DNA of 64,000 bases from Nymphaea colorata (lineage: Eukaryota > Streptophyta > Magnoliopsida > Nymphaeales > Nymphaeaceae): positions 16,594,854 to 16,658,853 of the forward strand of contig NC_045147.1 of the NCBI RefSeq assembly GCF_008831285.2. The letters are read 5' to 3'. Both the position numbers and the translations under genes were made by a program. Position 1 is the first letter of the stretch, and the number at the start of each line of letters is the position of its first letter. The notes beneath the pieces were generated by a model. The model did not search any database. It was given only the letters and a program-made list of their open reading frames with translations, and was not told where the DNA came from. Positions 38,231 to 50,600 of this stretch are shown in pieces.

Positions 38231-38698
38231 TTGACATGTTGTGTTGTGTCTCGTCCATTTCAATTTAATGTTAAATTAGTGAAAAACGAGACTATTTTCA
38301 CCTTGAAATAGGGATAAAAGTAGTCGATTGAAGCTTATGAAATTCTTCCAAGATCAAAGAAAGAACCCCAAGGGAAAAAGTAACCTAAGGGAGTGGGACT
38401 ATATTCTTCGTATGTAATTATTATAAATCTTTAATCTTTATTATTTGCTAAAGCATGTATCCTTCGTGTTTGAGTGAAGGATTTTATCCAAGTTAGGGAG
38501 CAAAGGGCTGGACTGGGCCAAGTGCTGAACTGAGGAACAAACTAACATCGAGCCAGTGGGCTCCTCGACTCAACCTATTGGGTCTGGCTTCCCTCGGCCC
38601 TTTCCAGAATAAATTGCGAATAAGGGGAAATAAAACGCGGGGCCTTCTTCCATTCCTTCTTCCTTCTTCCAGTGGGGAGTCGTTCGAAGAGATTCTGC

Positions 38699-41600
38699 AT
38701 GGAGCGCGCTCTCTCCCTCGCTCGGCCGCCGGCTGTCTCCGGCGATTTCCCTTCGCTCACAACACTCCGGTCACCTCTCCATTCTCGGGCGCTAATTTCG
38801 CTCCCCTCCGAAGGTGGTCGTTTTTCCTCTGGCTAGCTATCTTTTCATTTTGGCATTTGCTTATCTTTTGTTTCTCGGCGGAACAGATTTACTGCAATTT
38901 CGTGCGGGCGGAGTGAAGGCGATCTCGGCCAGGGGGTTTCGGCCGCTGCGTGCCGCTTCTGCTGCCGGGGTCGACGAGATTGGTGTTGTGGCGGCTGTGG
39001 AAGGGAGGCGGAATTCTGGTCCGATCATTGTGATAGATAACTACGACAGCTTTACTTACAACCTCTGCCAGGTACTTTGTCTTTGGTGTGTTCTCTATCT
39101 TATGCCCTCCTGAGTCGTCTGACGATCACATTTGCATAATTTTTCTTTTACGTTCGCCCCTCTTATTTGCGTTTGTTTTGGCATCTCCTTTTTTGAGAGT
39201 TTTTCAGTCACCGGTGACGAATTTCCCGTTTCAATTTCTTTTGTCCGGGATACGACTTCCGGTAACCCATCGGTGATGGATTTGGTTCCACCCCCACCAA
39301 CACCACACCCAACCACCTCGCGAGCTTTTTCTTCGTGCCGTGCCGTCCACTACACTACATTTGTTTCTCACTTCCTTCCTTTCTGCCTCTCATTCTGCTC
39401 ACTCGGCCTCAGTGTTTGGAATCTGGATTCTATGTGACGAATTGGGGAGGGATCTGATTCTTCTCCGTGAGAAATTTTAATCCCCACCCTTTCATAAAAG
39501 TAAGTTTTAGGAAACTTCATATATTTTTGAATCTTATGATACAAGCCTATTGAGTCATTGACTATTAATAGCTAGTGGCTACCGTCACTGTTCCTTTCAA
39601 GGATGGTGGGTCTGGTCCTTCACTGGGTTCCTTGTCATGGTCCCTGGCTTTGGGCCATAACATTCGACCTTCTCGGGCAGCAATGGCGAGTGAACGGAAA
39701 ATTCAAAACATGTGTGCGTTGTTTTAGATTATGGCCGAATTTTACGCGTCCCTAAAAGAAATTCTTCAGTGGTCATTATTCACGTTCAACGGTAAAAGTC
39801 AAACGTGGGGGCCCCAGGTTGCTCCCTGGAGGCCGCATGTCGATTGCCGGGAGCGAGAAATTTCTGTCTAGCGCTCAGAGCTTAAACTTTAAATTTTGAA
39901 GGGCATCTATTTACAATACGTAAATAGGTAAAACCTTGTATATAAATACTTGTGTGGGCAAATGGCCCAAACATGGCTGCCCCGCTGGTCGTCCTCGCGT
40001 CGTTGCTGCCATTCGTAAAGGAGAAAAAAAATTTTAGACTTTTGGAGGCATCGTTTATTCCCATGTTTAAACCAGCGAATCTTTTGTAATTTACAATCAA
40101 GATTCACCAACACGGGAAAAGAAGAAATTGTAGCGTGTTTGAATCGCCATCATATTTTGTGGTTCTTCAGGATAAATGCATTTAGCAAATAAAGGAGATT
40201 TATCAAAGAGGATCAACTTTGACATATGTCTACCTGACTACATGCACATGTAATGATCAAGAACCAAATTACATCATAAATTGATTGAATCAGACTGCTT
40301 TCATTGAAATCTGACAGGAAGTACTCAGTCTGATGTATGAAGAACATGGTGGAAAACCATGTACTTTATTCCCACGTAGATTTTACCAAAAACTTTCCCC
40401 GTGAAATGCTTTATCTATAGCCTAGTCCCACCTTGTTATACTTCCAACCTGAATTGGTAGTTTCTTTCCTATGGAATGTAATGGATCCTGGATATAAATA
40501 TTCTTTTGTTCTCATCCATTTCAGAAATATCATAAGTGCATGCATATAAGATCATAACGTTAACGCCTAATCCATCCTTTTGAGATCCTTGATTGTATGG
40601 AGCCTTTCGATACTTGGTGCAATTAATTGATTTGGCCAGAACTTAATATCAGGAAATCTCGTGCATATATGCATATACGATCATTTTGCCTAATATATGT
40701 TTTTATGAGCTTTGGTTGTCTGTAGATTTTCTATATTGACTGCAATTAATTGATCCAGCCATCTATTCTGAACTTACATAACAGAGTTTGCTAATATAGA
40801 ATAGAACTGATACGTCATTCATTTTATTGTTTTGCTATGGCATTGGCAGTATATGGGAGAACTTGGCGCTGACTTTGAGGTCTACCGCAATGATGAACTT
40901 ACAGTTGACGAAATCAGAAGGTGAATTGCCTTTTTTTTTTCTTAGAATTATCTATAGTACTGTATTTCCTTGGCTTCACTTGTCTTGAATTTTGAACAAC
41001 GTTGTCGTCCTCCTTTTAGGAAAAATCCAAGAGGAATACTTATTTCTCCAGGACCTGGTAAGTGTTGTCAATTGGTCTGAAGTCTTTCTTTGTAATATGC
41101 TCTTGTTGAAATAAGTTACAAGTAATTTCCTTGCCTTTCTAATCTAGGTACACCTCAAGATTCAGGGATATCACTGCAAATTGTTCTCGACCTTGGACCC
41201 TCCACACCCATATTTGGAGTTTGTATGGGACTTCAGTGCATTGGAGAGGCTTTTGGAGGCGAGGCCTTTAACTAGGGACATCTTTTAATTCTACGACATT
41301 TATTTTTTTATTTTTTATTATTTTAATGCTCTAAGCAGTGTTGTACGATACGGGGCTGGTACGTACGATACGATACGTATCTTTTACAAAATACGATACG
41401 ATACATGCCCCGTATCGTACGATACAGACTGATTTCAAAAAATGGGGGTTGGAACCCCCCTTTTCGAGTTTTTTTTATAAAAACCCGGCCCTTCTTCGTT
41501 TTTAACCTAGAGATTGTGCTGCCGTGGAGGAAAATTATCGATTTCCATCGTTAAATCATCGATTTTCAAAATGAAATCATCGATTAAACCATGGATTTGT

Positions 41601-44600
41601 GCGTGGGTGGCTGATTCTCGTTGGGAGGAAGGAGGTTTTTTTAAATCGTGAAGATGAAAATGAAGAAGAAGATGGAGATGAGGATGAGAATGAATATGAT
41701 GAAGATTATGAATGAGAGTCGAGAGTGCTTTCATTTTATATGTATTGACATTGAACATTTTCACAATTTCATTATCATCTTGTGATGTAATACATAACAT
41801 CTAAAATTTGTTTTTTGATGTGGTATCTCATAGACTTATGGACCTTATGACTTATAAATCTGTGTTTTTTATGAAGAACATATTATTCTTGTTTTTTACT
41901 GATTTTTTATGATTTTTTTGATTTTTTTTCCTATTTTTACTGATTTATTAAAAAAAAATGATACGGTTACGATACGTTACGATATTTTACGATACAGCGT
42001 ATCTTAAAGCCAGACTGATACGGCTTACGATACGCTTTTTACAACATTGGCTCTAAGTACACTAGCTTATTTCATTGTTAGGGCTTGCCTTTTTGTTTAC
42101 GTATTTCTTTTGAATGTCAATGTTGAATTAACGTTTGAACTTTAAATGGTTCGCCAAACAATGTGTTTTGGGAGTTTTTTTTTTCCTTATTTAGTTCATT
42201 TATTTACTAATTTACAGGGAAGATTATTCGTTCTCCTTATGGGGTTGTGCATGGAAAAGGTTCACTTGTTTATTATGATGAAAAAGGAGAAGATGGCTTA
42301 CTTGCTGGACTGTCAAAGTAAGTAAAAACCTTTCATCTACCTGGAACTTGGTTTTATATATTGCCTATTAGGATGATTGTGCTTGTTCATGTACATGAAC
42401 ATATACAGCATCACAACAAGTATTAGGTATAGACTTCCACCTAGATAGCTATGGAGTTAGAAATATGACCTCCAAGTTGAACGAGGTCAAGAGCTGGATA
42501 CATGGGTTGTTCTCCTGCATAAATGTGGCAGGGGTCTGCCTAAGCTAGCCCATCATTGCAAAAAAGATGGCAAACAGATATCTAGTTATCAACGAAAGGT
42601 TGATGACCATCAGTGAAATATTTTGCCAAATCTATTGTGGCTTGCCACTACAAAGAAATGCGTCACAGATACAGCATCAAGTTATTGAAACCCCTTTGTA
42701 GAGGGGAGGAAGTTTCGAAGGAAATTGCTTGATAAACCATCCTGTTCAGAACTGGCTGGCATCCACATTCACTTGCATTGTCATTGCAAATTTGCTAGAA
42801 AGTCAATGCTATTAATAATGTAAAAGTTGAAAGCAGTGTGGTACGAATCAACGGATGACGTTCTGAAAGAAGTTGCTTGATAAACCATCCTGTTCAAAAC
42901 TGGCTGGCAGCCACATTCACTTGCACTGGCACTGAACTCGTCAAAAAGTTCACACTATTACTCATATAAAAGCTGGAAATGCTATGATACTAGGAAACAA
43001 ATACAGACACAACCAAACAAAAGATAAACGTGATTTCTTTGGCAAATATGTTTATTGAGTGTACAAAGATACTTTCAGAACATTCAAGTCATTTAACTTC
43101 TGAAACCATTTATTTACAGATCACTGACATGAGCTGATGAAATAGGCAGATGTGTTTTTTCTTTGCATGAATATCATTATGAAGACTTTTTCTAACTTAT
43201 GGAAATTGTAAAAATGCTTTGACAGTCCATTTACAGCAGGTCGATATCACAGCCTTGTGATTGAGAATGAGACTTTTCCTAGAGACATGCTTGAGATCAC
43301 TGCACGGACCGAAGATGGTCTTGTTATGGCAGTCCGTCATAAAAGATATAAGCACATCCAGGTATTCTCTTTTTCATGTCTAATCTAAGCACGTCCAGGT
43401 ATTCTCTTTCTCATGTCTAAGCTACAGTAATACATCTGAGTTTTTTGTGCTCCAAGTACAAACAAGATGTGGGCCAGTGGCTATTCTCCTCCTCATAAGC
43501 ACAGAACTGTATATAATCCCGTTTTCTACAAAAGAGTTGGATACATCATAAACAATTTCAGAAATAAGACTAGGGAAGTGAATTCAATTAGTAACATAGG
43601 GAAATTCGTCAAGTTTGGAGATGGTGGAGATTGCTTCATTTTCTTGTGATGGACAAGATTGTTTGATAATAATAAGTTTTCTTTGTAATGGTTCAACCCC
43701 AGAGGTTTGTTCTTTTATTAAACCAGATTTTATCTCAATTGTTTCATTTGTCTCCTTCACATCCATGCAGTTGTACCAGATTTTATCTCAATTGTTTCAT
43801 TTGCCTTTACAATATGTTGGATGCGGGAGACCAGATTCTAGTGGATGCATGATGCCATGACCTACAAAAATTTTGAAACATTTAAGGTGCTATATTTCTA
43901 TAGCAGTGATGGCCTTAGGTTCATGAACTTTAGCCATTAGTCACTATTTGGGTTGATATTAAGATGTGGTGCTATATTTCTATAGCAGTGATGGCCTTAG
44001 GTTCATGAACTTTAGCCATTAGTCACTATTTGGGTTGATATTAAGATGTGTACACTTCCTTGGTGCTGCGGAATGCAGAAAAATTCACTTCCAATGGGAG
44101 TGACTCGCTTTGGCTTGACATAAAAAGTATTGTTATGTGAGCCTAGTCTGCATGAATAAAATTATAGGATATGATGGTCATGGCTATGCGGGTTAGTTTG
44201 CATGTAGTACCATATGGTAATTGGTACCGATGCTGTTTATGATGTTGCTGTCACATGCTATGAAATGAAATCATCATTTTTGATAGTCAGTGATGGTCAT
44301 AAGCTCATAATGTGACAGATTGACAGCTCATTTATTGCTGGTTTATAATTGAAATTCTTAATAATTGATGACAAACCTCTCTAGCAGATGTAGTCTGACC
44401 ACCGCCTGTAAATGCAAATGGCAAACTGACATAAGCAGTTTCAATCAGTGGCAGAGCCATACTGGTATCTGGACAAATTGGTTCCTCCCATGCTTTCCTT
44501 GATTTTCACTTTCCCAACCTCAAATGCGGGACCAGATTAACCCTGAATCCAACCATGTAGGTGCTCACCAGGTTTGTCAGCAGGTTGGTCTAAGAAACAA

Positions 44601-47600
44601 GGTACCACATTGGGCTTGATTAACAAATGGGTTGTGTGTGGCATAGGAAATTTCATACCAAAACCAAGCTTGACTCAAGTTCTTTAATACAAAAAGCATA
44701 GAAATTGTTACACTACCAGTTATGGACTGGGTTCGGCTTGCATTTTATTAATCGAACTTGGCGTGGTCATTCTCATCTAAAATCCAATAGGATGTAGATT
44801 TGTATATAAGGCTAACACCTCTTAGTGCTCACTCTAATTTGGATTTTTTATCTCTATCACTAGTTCCAACATAAACAGATGCAACAAAGAAAGAAAAAAT
44901 TATTGTGAGAGACTTATTATTAAAAAACATGTTCATGTTCATCTTTATGGAAATTTTGTCCATGTATTGCAACTGGGAGTTTAGCCAGTTTGCCTCTTCA
45001 AGACATGCAGCTGTGAACTTCATATAGGTCTCGTTTCTCTATGCCACTAGTCATCACAGCCATGTGCTACTGTAGCATAGACTTTAATGGTTCAAAAGAA
45101 TCGAGTCATCACTTTTGTGGCTACGTGGGTACATATGTCTTGACATCTCTGATTCTCCAAGGACAAGCTTCTACCTACATTTGAGGTGAAACCATTGCAG
45201 GGAAGGTGTGTTTTCCCTACAAAATGATCTGGTGCATTCTTCCTTGGGAAGTGCAGTTTCTATGAAGCACAATTTCCTCCTCTTACAGCAATTTCTAATA
45301 TCCTGATCAGCAAGGAATCCATGGCTAATTTGTATATCCAAATTTTCTTGTTTTCACTTCACCAATTGTAGCTGTTGGTCTGATTTATGATGATTGTAAT
45401 AGAAGGGACTTGAAAGGTGCTTGGCTGGGATTGACATGCAAAAATCGATGGTGTGAACTGGAACATTAAGTTGAAGGAATTGAAGACAAAAAAAGGAAAA
45501 AACAAAGGAGCTAAATACTTGAGCTATTGGTTCAGTAGACCAGGGACTATTCCTTGGACCTTACCAAGTTGGAAAATCCTAGGATGCATGGCTTATTTGG
45601 ATGTAGCTGTCTAAGGCACAGAGTTGGAAAATTCAATGTCAACTGATGTAACAAATCTCTCTGGACAAGTGAACAAGAATACTAAAATGCATTTTCGTGG
45701 AGATGAAGAATCTACATGATGCTGTTGCCTTGATTTATAGGCTAGAAGGTTATGCAAGATGCAACAGTTACTAAGTCTTGCATCAAGATGGAGCAGGAGA
45801 TGAGAGGAAGAGCTTATGTAATTGGGTGTGGCAGTACAAGCACATGCACACATATACTGAACAAGGTTACTTTTCAGATCATCCTAAATGGCATCCGTGA
45901 GCAAAGCTGTGGATGTTTGTTTCACCTAACCTTGAGGATGCATTTTCTAAAGGTTGCTTTGAAGAAAGCACGTAACAGACTAGGTATTTCTTGGTCAAAT
46001 GTACATGCAGGGAAATGAACCATTAATTTTATATTGCACTAAAACTTCCTCAAATAGTAATAAGAGATTCTTGGGAACATATATTAAGAAGAATGAGCAA
46101 CGATTGACATCAGAATCCTGGATATGTTTTAGCAAAAAATGCTTGCAAGCTTGTCTTTTACAAGTGTGCAGGACATTAGAATTTAGAATAGAATTGCTTA
46201 AAAGTTGTGTGCAAGCGAGTTAGCTGCAAACTGATAGGATTTTCATCCTTCCATTCTTGCTGGTACAATGCTTGCAGGACTTCTACGAAAATGATATGAA
46301 CTATGTCACACGGATACGGGTACGGGTATCCTATGGATACGGGTACGGGTACGGGGACACGACATTTTCAAAATTTTAGGATACGCGGATACGGCGAATA
46401 TTATATTCAAAAAAATTAAAAATGATAATAAAGAAAGTCTCAAACAAAACATTGTTCATCACCAATCTCAAAAGTGATAACTACTAAGACATAAGGAAGA
46501 AAGTCTCAAAGAAAGTTACAAAACATTATTCATCAATCATCACAAAACATTGTTCATCATCATTCTAGTCATCATCAATGCCCAAATCATCGTTCTCCCC
46601 AATCTCCTCTTCTTCCACAATAGAAGATGTTGAGGGAATACAAGGTTCTTCGAATCTTGAATTAACAACTTCAAGTTCATTCTCTTGTTCTAAGTTAAAG
46701 TCGTCAACATTCACGTCCCAATATTTAGTTTCTCCTTCCCTACAAGACAAAAAAATTGTAATTATTATGATGTTAGCGAATAAGAAGAGAAACATCTAAA
46801 TCAATAAATCATATACTTAATTTACCTATATTCTTCTTTGTTCCGTGATAGAAGCCGAAGGTTAGAATGCACATAAACCAGATTTTCTGCACGTTTGCTT
46901 GTGAGATTATTTCGTTTTATAGTGTGGATTTGTGAATATGTACTCCAATTTCTCTCACTGCATGAAGATGTAGCAGGTTGAACTAGCAATCTGAAAGCAA
47001 GGTATTGAAGAGTAGGATAAGCAGTTCCATGTTTAATCCACCAAGATAAAGATGGATAATTATCTTTGTCTACAGTTGCACCTACATCTTCTCCAATTCC
47101 AGTAGAAAACCTTTCAAACTCATCATTAGCTCGGCGATTTTGATGTACATCAATGAAAATCCTATTAATACATGCTACTCTGTTTGTTGATAATTCTAGA
47201 TCCAGATGTGGTGGGGTTCTTCCAACACCCCCTGTAAGCCACTTTTTTCCATAATATTTAGGATTTAATGTATGTGCCATGCATTGAAGAGGATTGCTAC
47301 TTTTATCCCATCTTGCAATCAATATTCTATGCACATGATCAAAAAATGCTGAATCTTCAAGTGCAATACTTTTTTTTTCATGCTTAAAAATAACCTCTTG
47401 GATTTTTTCAATCATAGTGTCCCACATCTCATACACACAGTGCAACGTTGAATTATCACAATCAAGAACTCTCAACATCTCCCAGATCGGCTCTGTGAAT
47501 GCAAGAAAATAAAAGATTTGATCCCACCACTTGTCTTCAAGAATCATTCCTTTGATTGCTTGAGCTTTGTCATCATCATCAGCACGGTAGAAACTCCAAT

Positions 47601-50600
47601 CATCATCAGTCACCATACTGATCAATGCACTTTTCACCCTTTTTATCCTTTTGACCATAACAATTAGAGATGCAAAACGTGTCTCTGCAACTCTTAATAA
47701 TTTTAGATCAGAATGCTTGTTATAAATGGAAAGTGCATGTTGATGATTTACTATGAAATTTCTGATGTTCCTCACATCCTTTTCCAAGTCTTCAATCCAC
47801 GAACATAATTCATAAGCATGAGGATCTTGCTCTTTACTTGGTGGATTGCATATACTCTTTAGAGCCAAATTTAAACTATGAACTGCACAAGAAGTCCAAA
47901 AGATATGAAGGTACTCCTTTTCTATCGCAATACCAGCTGCTCTACATACAGGTGCATTGTCTGTAATTAGCTGAACAACGTTTTCTTTCCCCACTTCTTC
48001 AATTATTTCCATAAACAATCCTTTCAGATACTCAGCACTTTTGTATTCACCAGATGCATCTATTGCTTTCAAGAAAATTGGTCCATTTGCTGAAGTTGCA
48101 ATGAAATTAATAAGAGGGCGTCGTTGCAAATCTGTCCAGCCATCAGAAACAATAGAAACTCCGTGTTGATCCCAAGTGAACTTTTGAGACTCTAACAATT
48201 TGTTCACTCGAGTCATCTGTTGTTCTAGTAGTACAGTGCGAAGCCTTTCAGAACTAGGGGGAACATACCCAGTCAAGTTAGAATTTGCAATAGATGTAAC
48301 TAAGTCTCTCCAATATGGACTTCTAGCTACATTAAATGGTATGCAATTAGCATAGAAAAATGTCGCCACTTTTAGATCTAATTCTCGCCGTCCTTGTAAA
48401 CTAAATGAATCCTTAATTGATTTCTGATGAACATCAACAACTTTTCTTTTTTTGGTAGGATTCTGAATATCATCATGTAAAATTGAAGCAATGTCAATGA
48501 AACCAGATCCAGATGATGTGCTTTTCTTATTCTCAAAGGCTTTTTGTTCTTTCTTCAACTGAGCCAAAGTCTCGTTAGTGATTTTCTTACATGGTTGAAT
48601 TCCTTTTTGACTGATTTTTAATAGATGTGCTTTCACTCTTGTATATGATCCATTGAACTGTCCTTCACAAAAATTACACCTAAAAAAAGCATTTCCACCG
48701 CCTCCAGGAGGTTTCCCCATTAGATTCACGTATGACCATAATGGTGGCTGAGGTGTAGCTGATCCAGAACCACAACTTGTAGGTTGAGAGTCTTGAGACT
48801 GAGACACTGTTTTTCCTTTGCTCGCCATACTAGATTAAACATAATAAAAAAACGGAAAAAACGTATAATGAACATAAAATTTATGAAATAAAACAATACA
48901 ACAAATGACAAAGTATAAACATGCACTGCAGTCACAAAACTTCAGATATTCAGAAGCAGAACGAAGGCTGAATAGTGAACAGGAACATCCAAGAATTGTA
49001 AATGATAGTACTGCCAGACTGAATAGTGAACAGGAACAGAAGCAGTTCGTTAAAGCCTAAAACTAAAAGAAACATGAACAATAGCGAAGGCTGAAGTGAA
49101 TAGATTAGTGAACAGTGAACATGAACATTCACGAATGGTAAATTATATGTTAATGTCATCTAGATATCACGTATTCATCATTGTCTAGCATCATGAACAA
49201 CAGCTAAGGCAAAATCCCCAAATCGGTTATACACCCAAAACGGCAAAATCCCCAAATCCCAAAATCAAACAAAAACAAGAAAACATCGCACATAGCATTG
49301 AAGAATATGATTCTAAACCGTCCAATCTTCAAACCAAAACATCCCCAAATCAGATTTTAATACCCAATGTAAAAAATCCCCAAATAAAAGTTGAAACCCT
49401 AACTTCTATTATCGAAAATAATCGACAAAACACCTACCTGCCTGTCGCTGGCTGCCGCCGGACGCCACCGGAAGTCGCCGTCGATCGCCGGAGCTCGCCG
49501 TCGCCCGCCATTGGCTTACTGTGCTGCCAGCCTGCTGCGTTAGCCGTGGAGGGTAAACGAAGGTCGAGCGTCGAGGGTAGATGTTAGTGCGTAAAACAAA
49601 ACGCGGGTTAAAAAATCAGTTATACAAGTGGTTTGGATCGGGTCTGACCTAGACCCGATCCAAAACGTATCCAGCCGTATCGCCGTGTCGGGATCCCCGT
49701 GTCCGCGTGTCGACACCGGTACTCGACCCAGTCTGCCGTATCCGTGTGACATAGGATATGAATGAGTTCTCTGTTATGATAGTTTCTTATTTTCCTTATC
49801 CTATGAAAATGTAGTGACAGCTTTCGGTGCTTAAGGGTTTCAGGATTTTAGTATATCCTACTCCAAAAACTTTTTCATCCATCTTATGGATTATCTTCTT
49901 TTGAGTGTCATACAAGATTAATAGAATTGTTTTTCAATTTTTACATTTCCTTATTGTATTCTATTTTTTTTCCTTTGAGATCTTCCTGGAAGAATCAAAA
50001 TCAGTTTATCCCAAGAAATTGCTGGGACGAAGTTTTTCATCCCTGCATAATAATGTGGTTCTTCCAAGTGGCAACCATATTAGTTTGTCATACTCTATAT
50101 GTGTGTATGTGTGTGTGTAATATATGCTATCTATAATATGATCCCTAGCATGCGATCCAGAACTGTTGAGTGTCTTTTACATTGGAATAATAATGACACA
50201 CTAATTGTAGATGTGTAAATCGGATCCCATAAGCCAAATAAGTTCAAACTGTTGATTAGGGCTCCTATTAACTGCGATTTATGCATCACAAAAGGATGAT
50301 TTTCTTTATTTATAGGACTTTGGACATGTAGTTTGCATCTATATGGTCAGATTTGTGAAACTACAGATTTATAGTGTTAACATGATGGATAACAAAATTG
50401 AGAGTTTGGGGTTGTTTCATTACATTGTTATCAGATTTTGAAATATATTTTTGTATGAATCAGAGCATTTCCTATTGTGAATAGAGAACAGAAATTCATC
50501 ATTTTCTTGTCTGCCTAATAAAATTAAGAAAGCCATGAGAATGTCTTGTATTGCATAATAAGAGGTATTTTGATTGCATGTGCTTATTTTTTTTACGTTA

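Larger units (their letters stand above)
34451..38698. other. Intergenic region between two divergently transcribed genes
   Basis: Separates the ALKBH10B-like gene (-) from the anthranilate synthase gene (+). It holds a Harbinger-like MITE at 35627-35777 and an AT-rich, repeat-like block at about 36920-38230. The last 200-300 bp are GC- and CT-richer and should contain the promoter and leader of the downstream gene. No other gene seen. Confidence 0.55.

Noticed and set aside
38578-38916. 112-residue frame overlapping the start of ASB
   Set aside because: Starts at TTG, lies in another frame and runs through ASB intron 1; the transit peptide frame from 38699 explains the region.
41507-41800. 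His-rich frame on the - strand
   Set aside because: Antisense of the acidic tail in the 714-bp hAT element.
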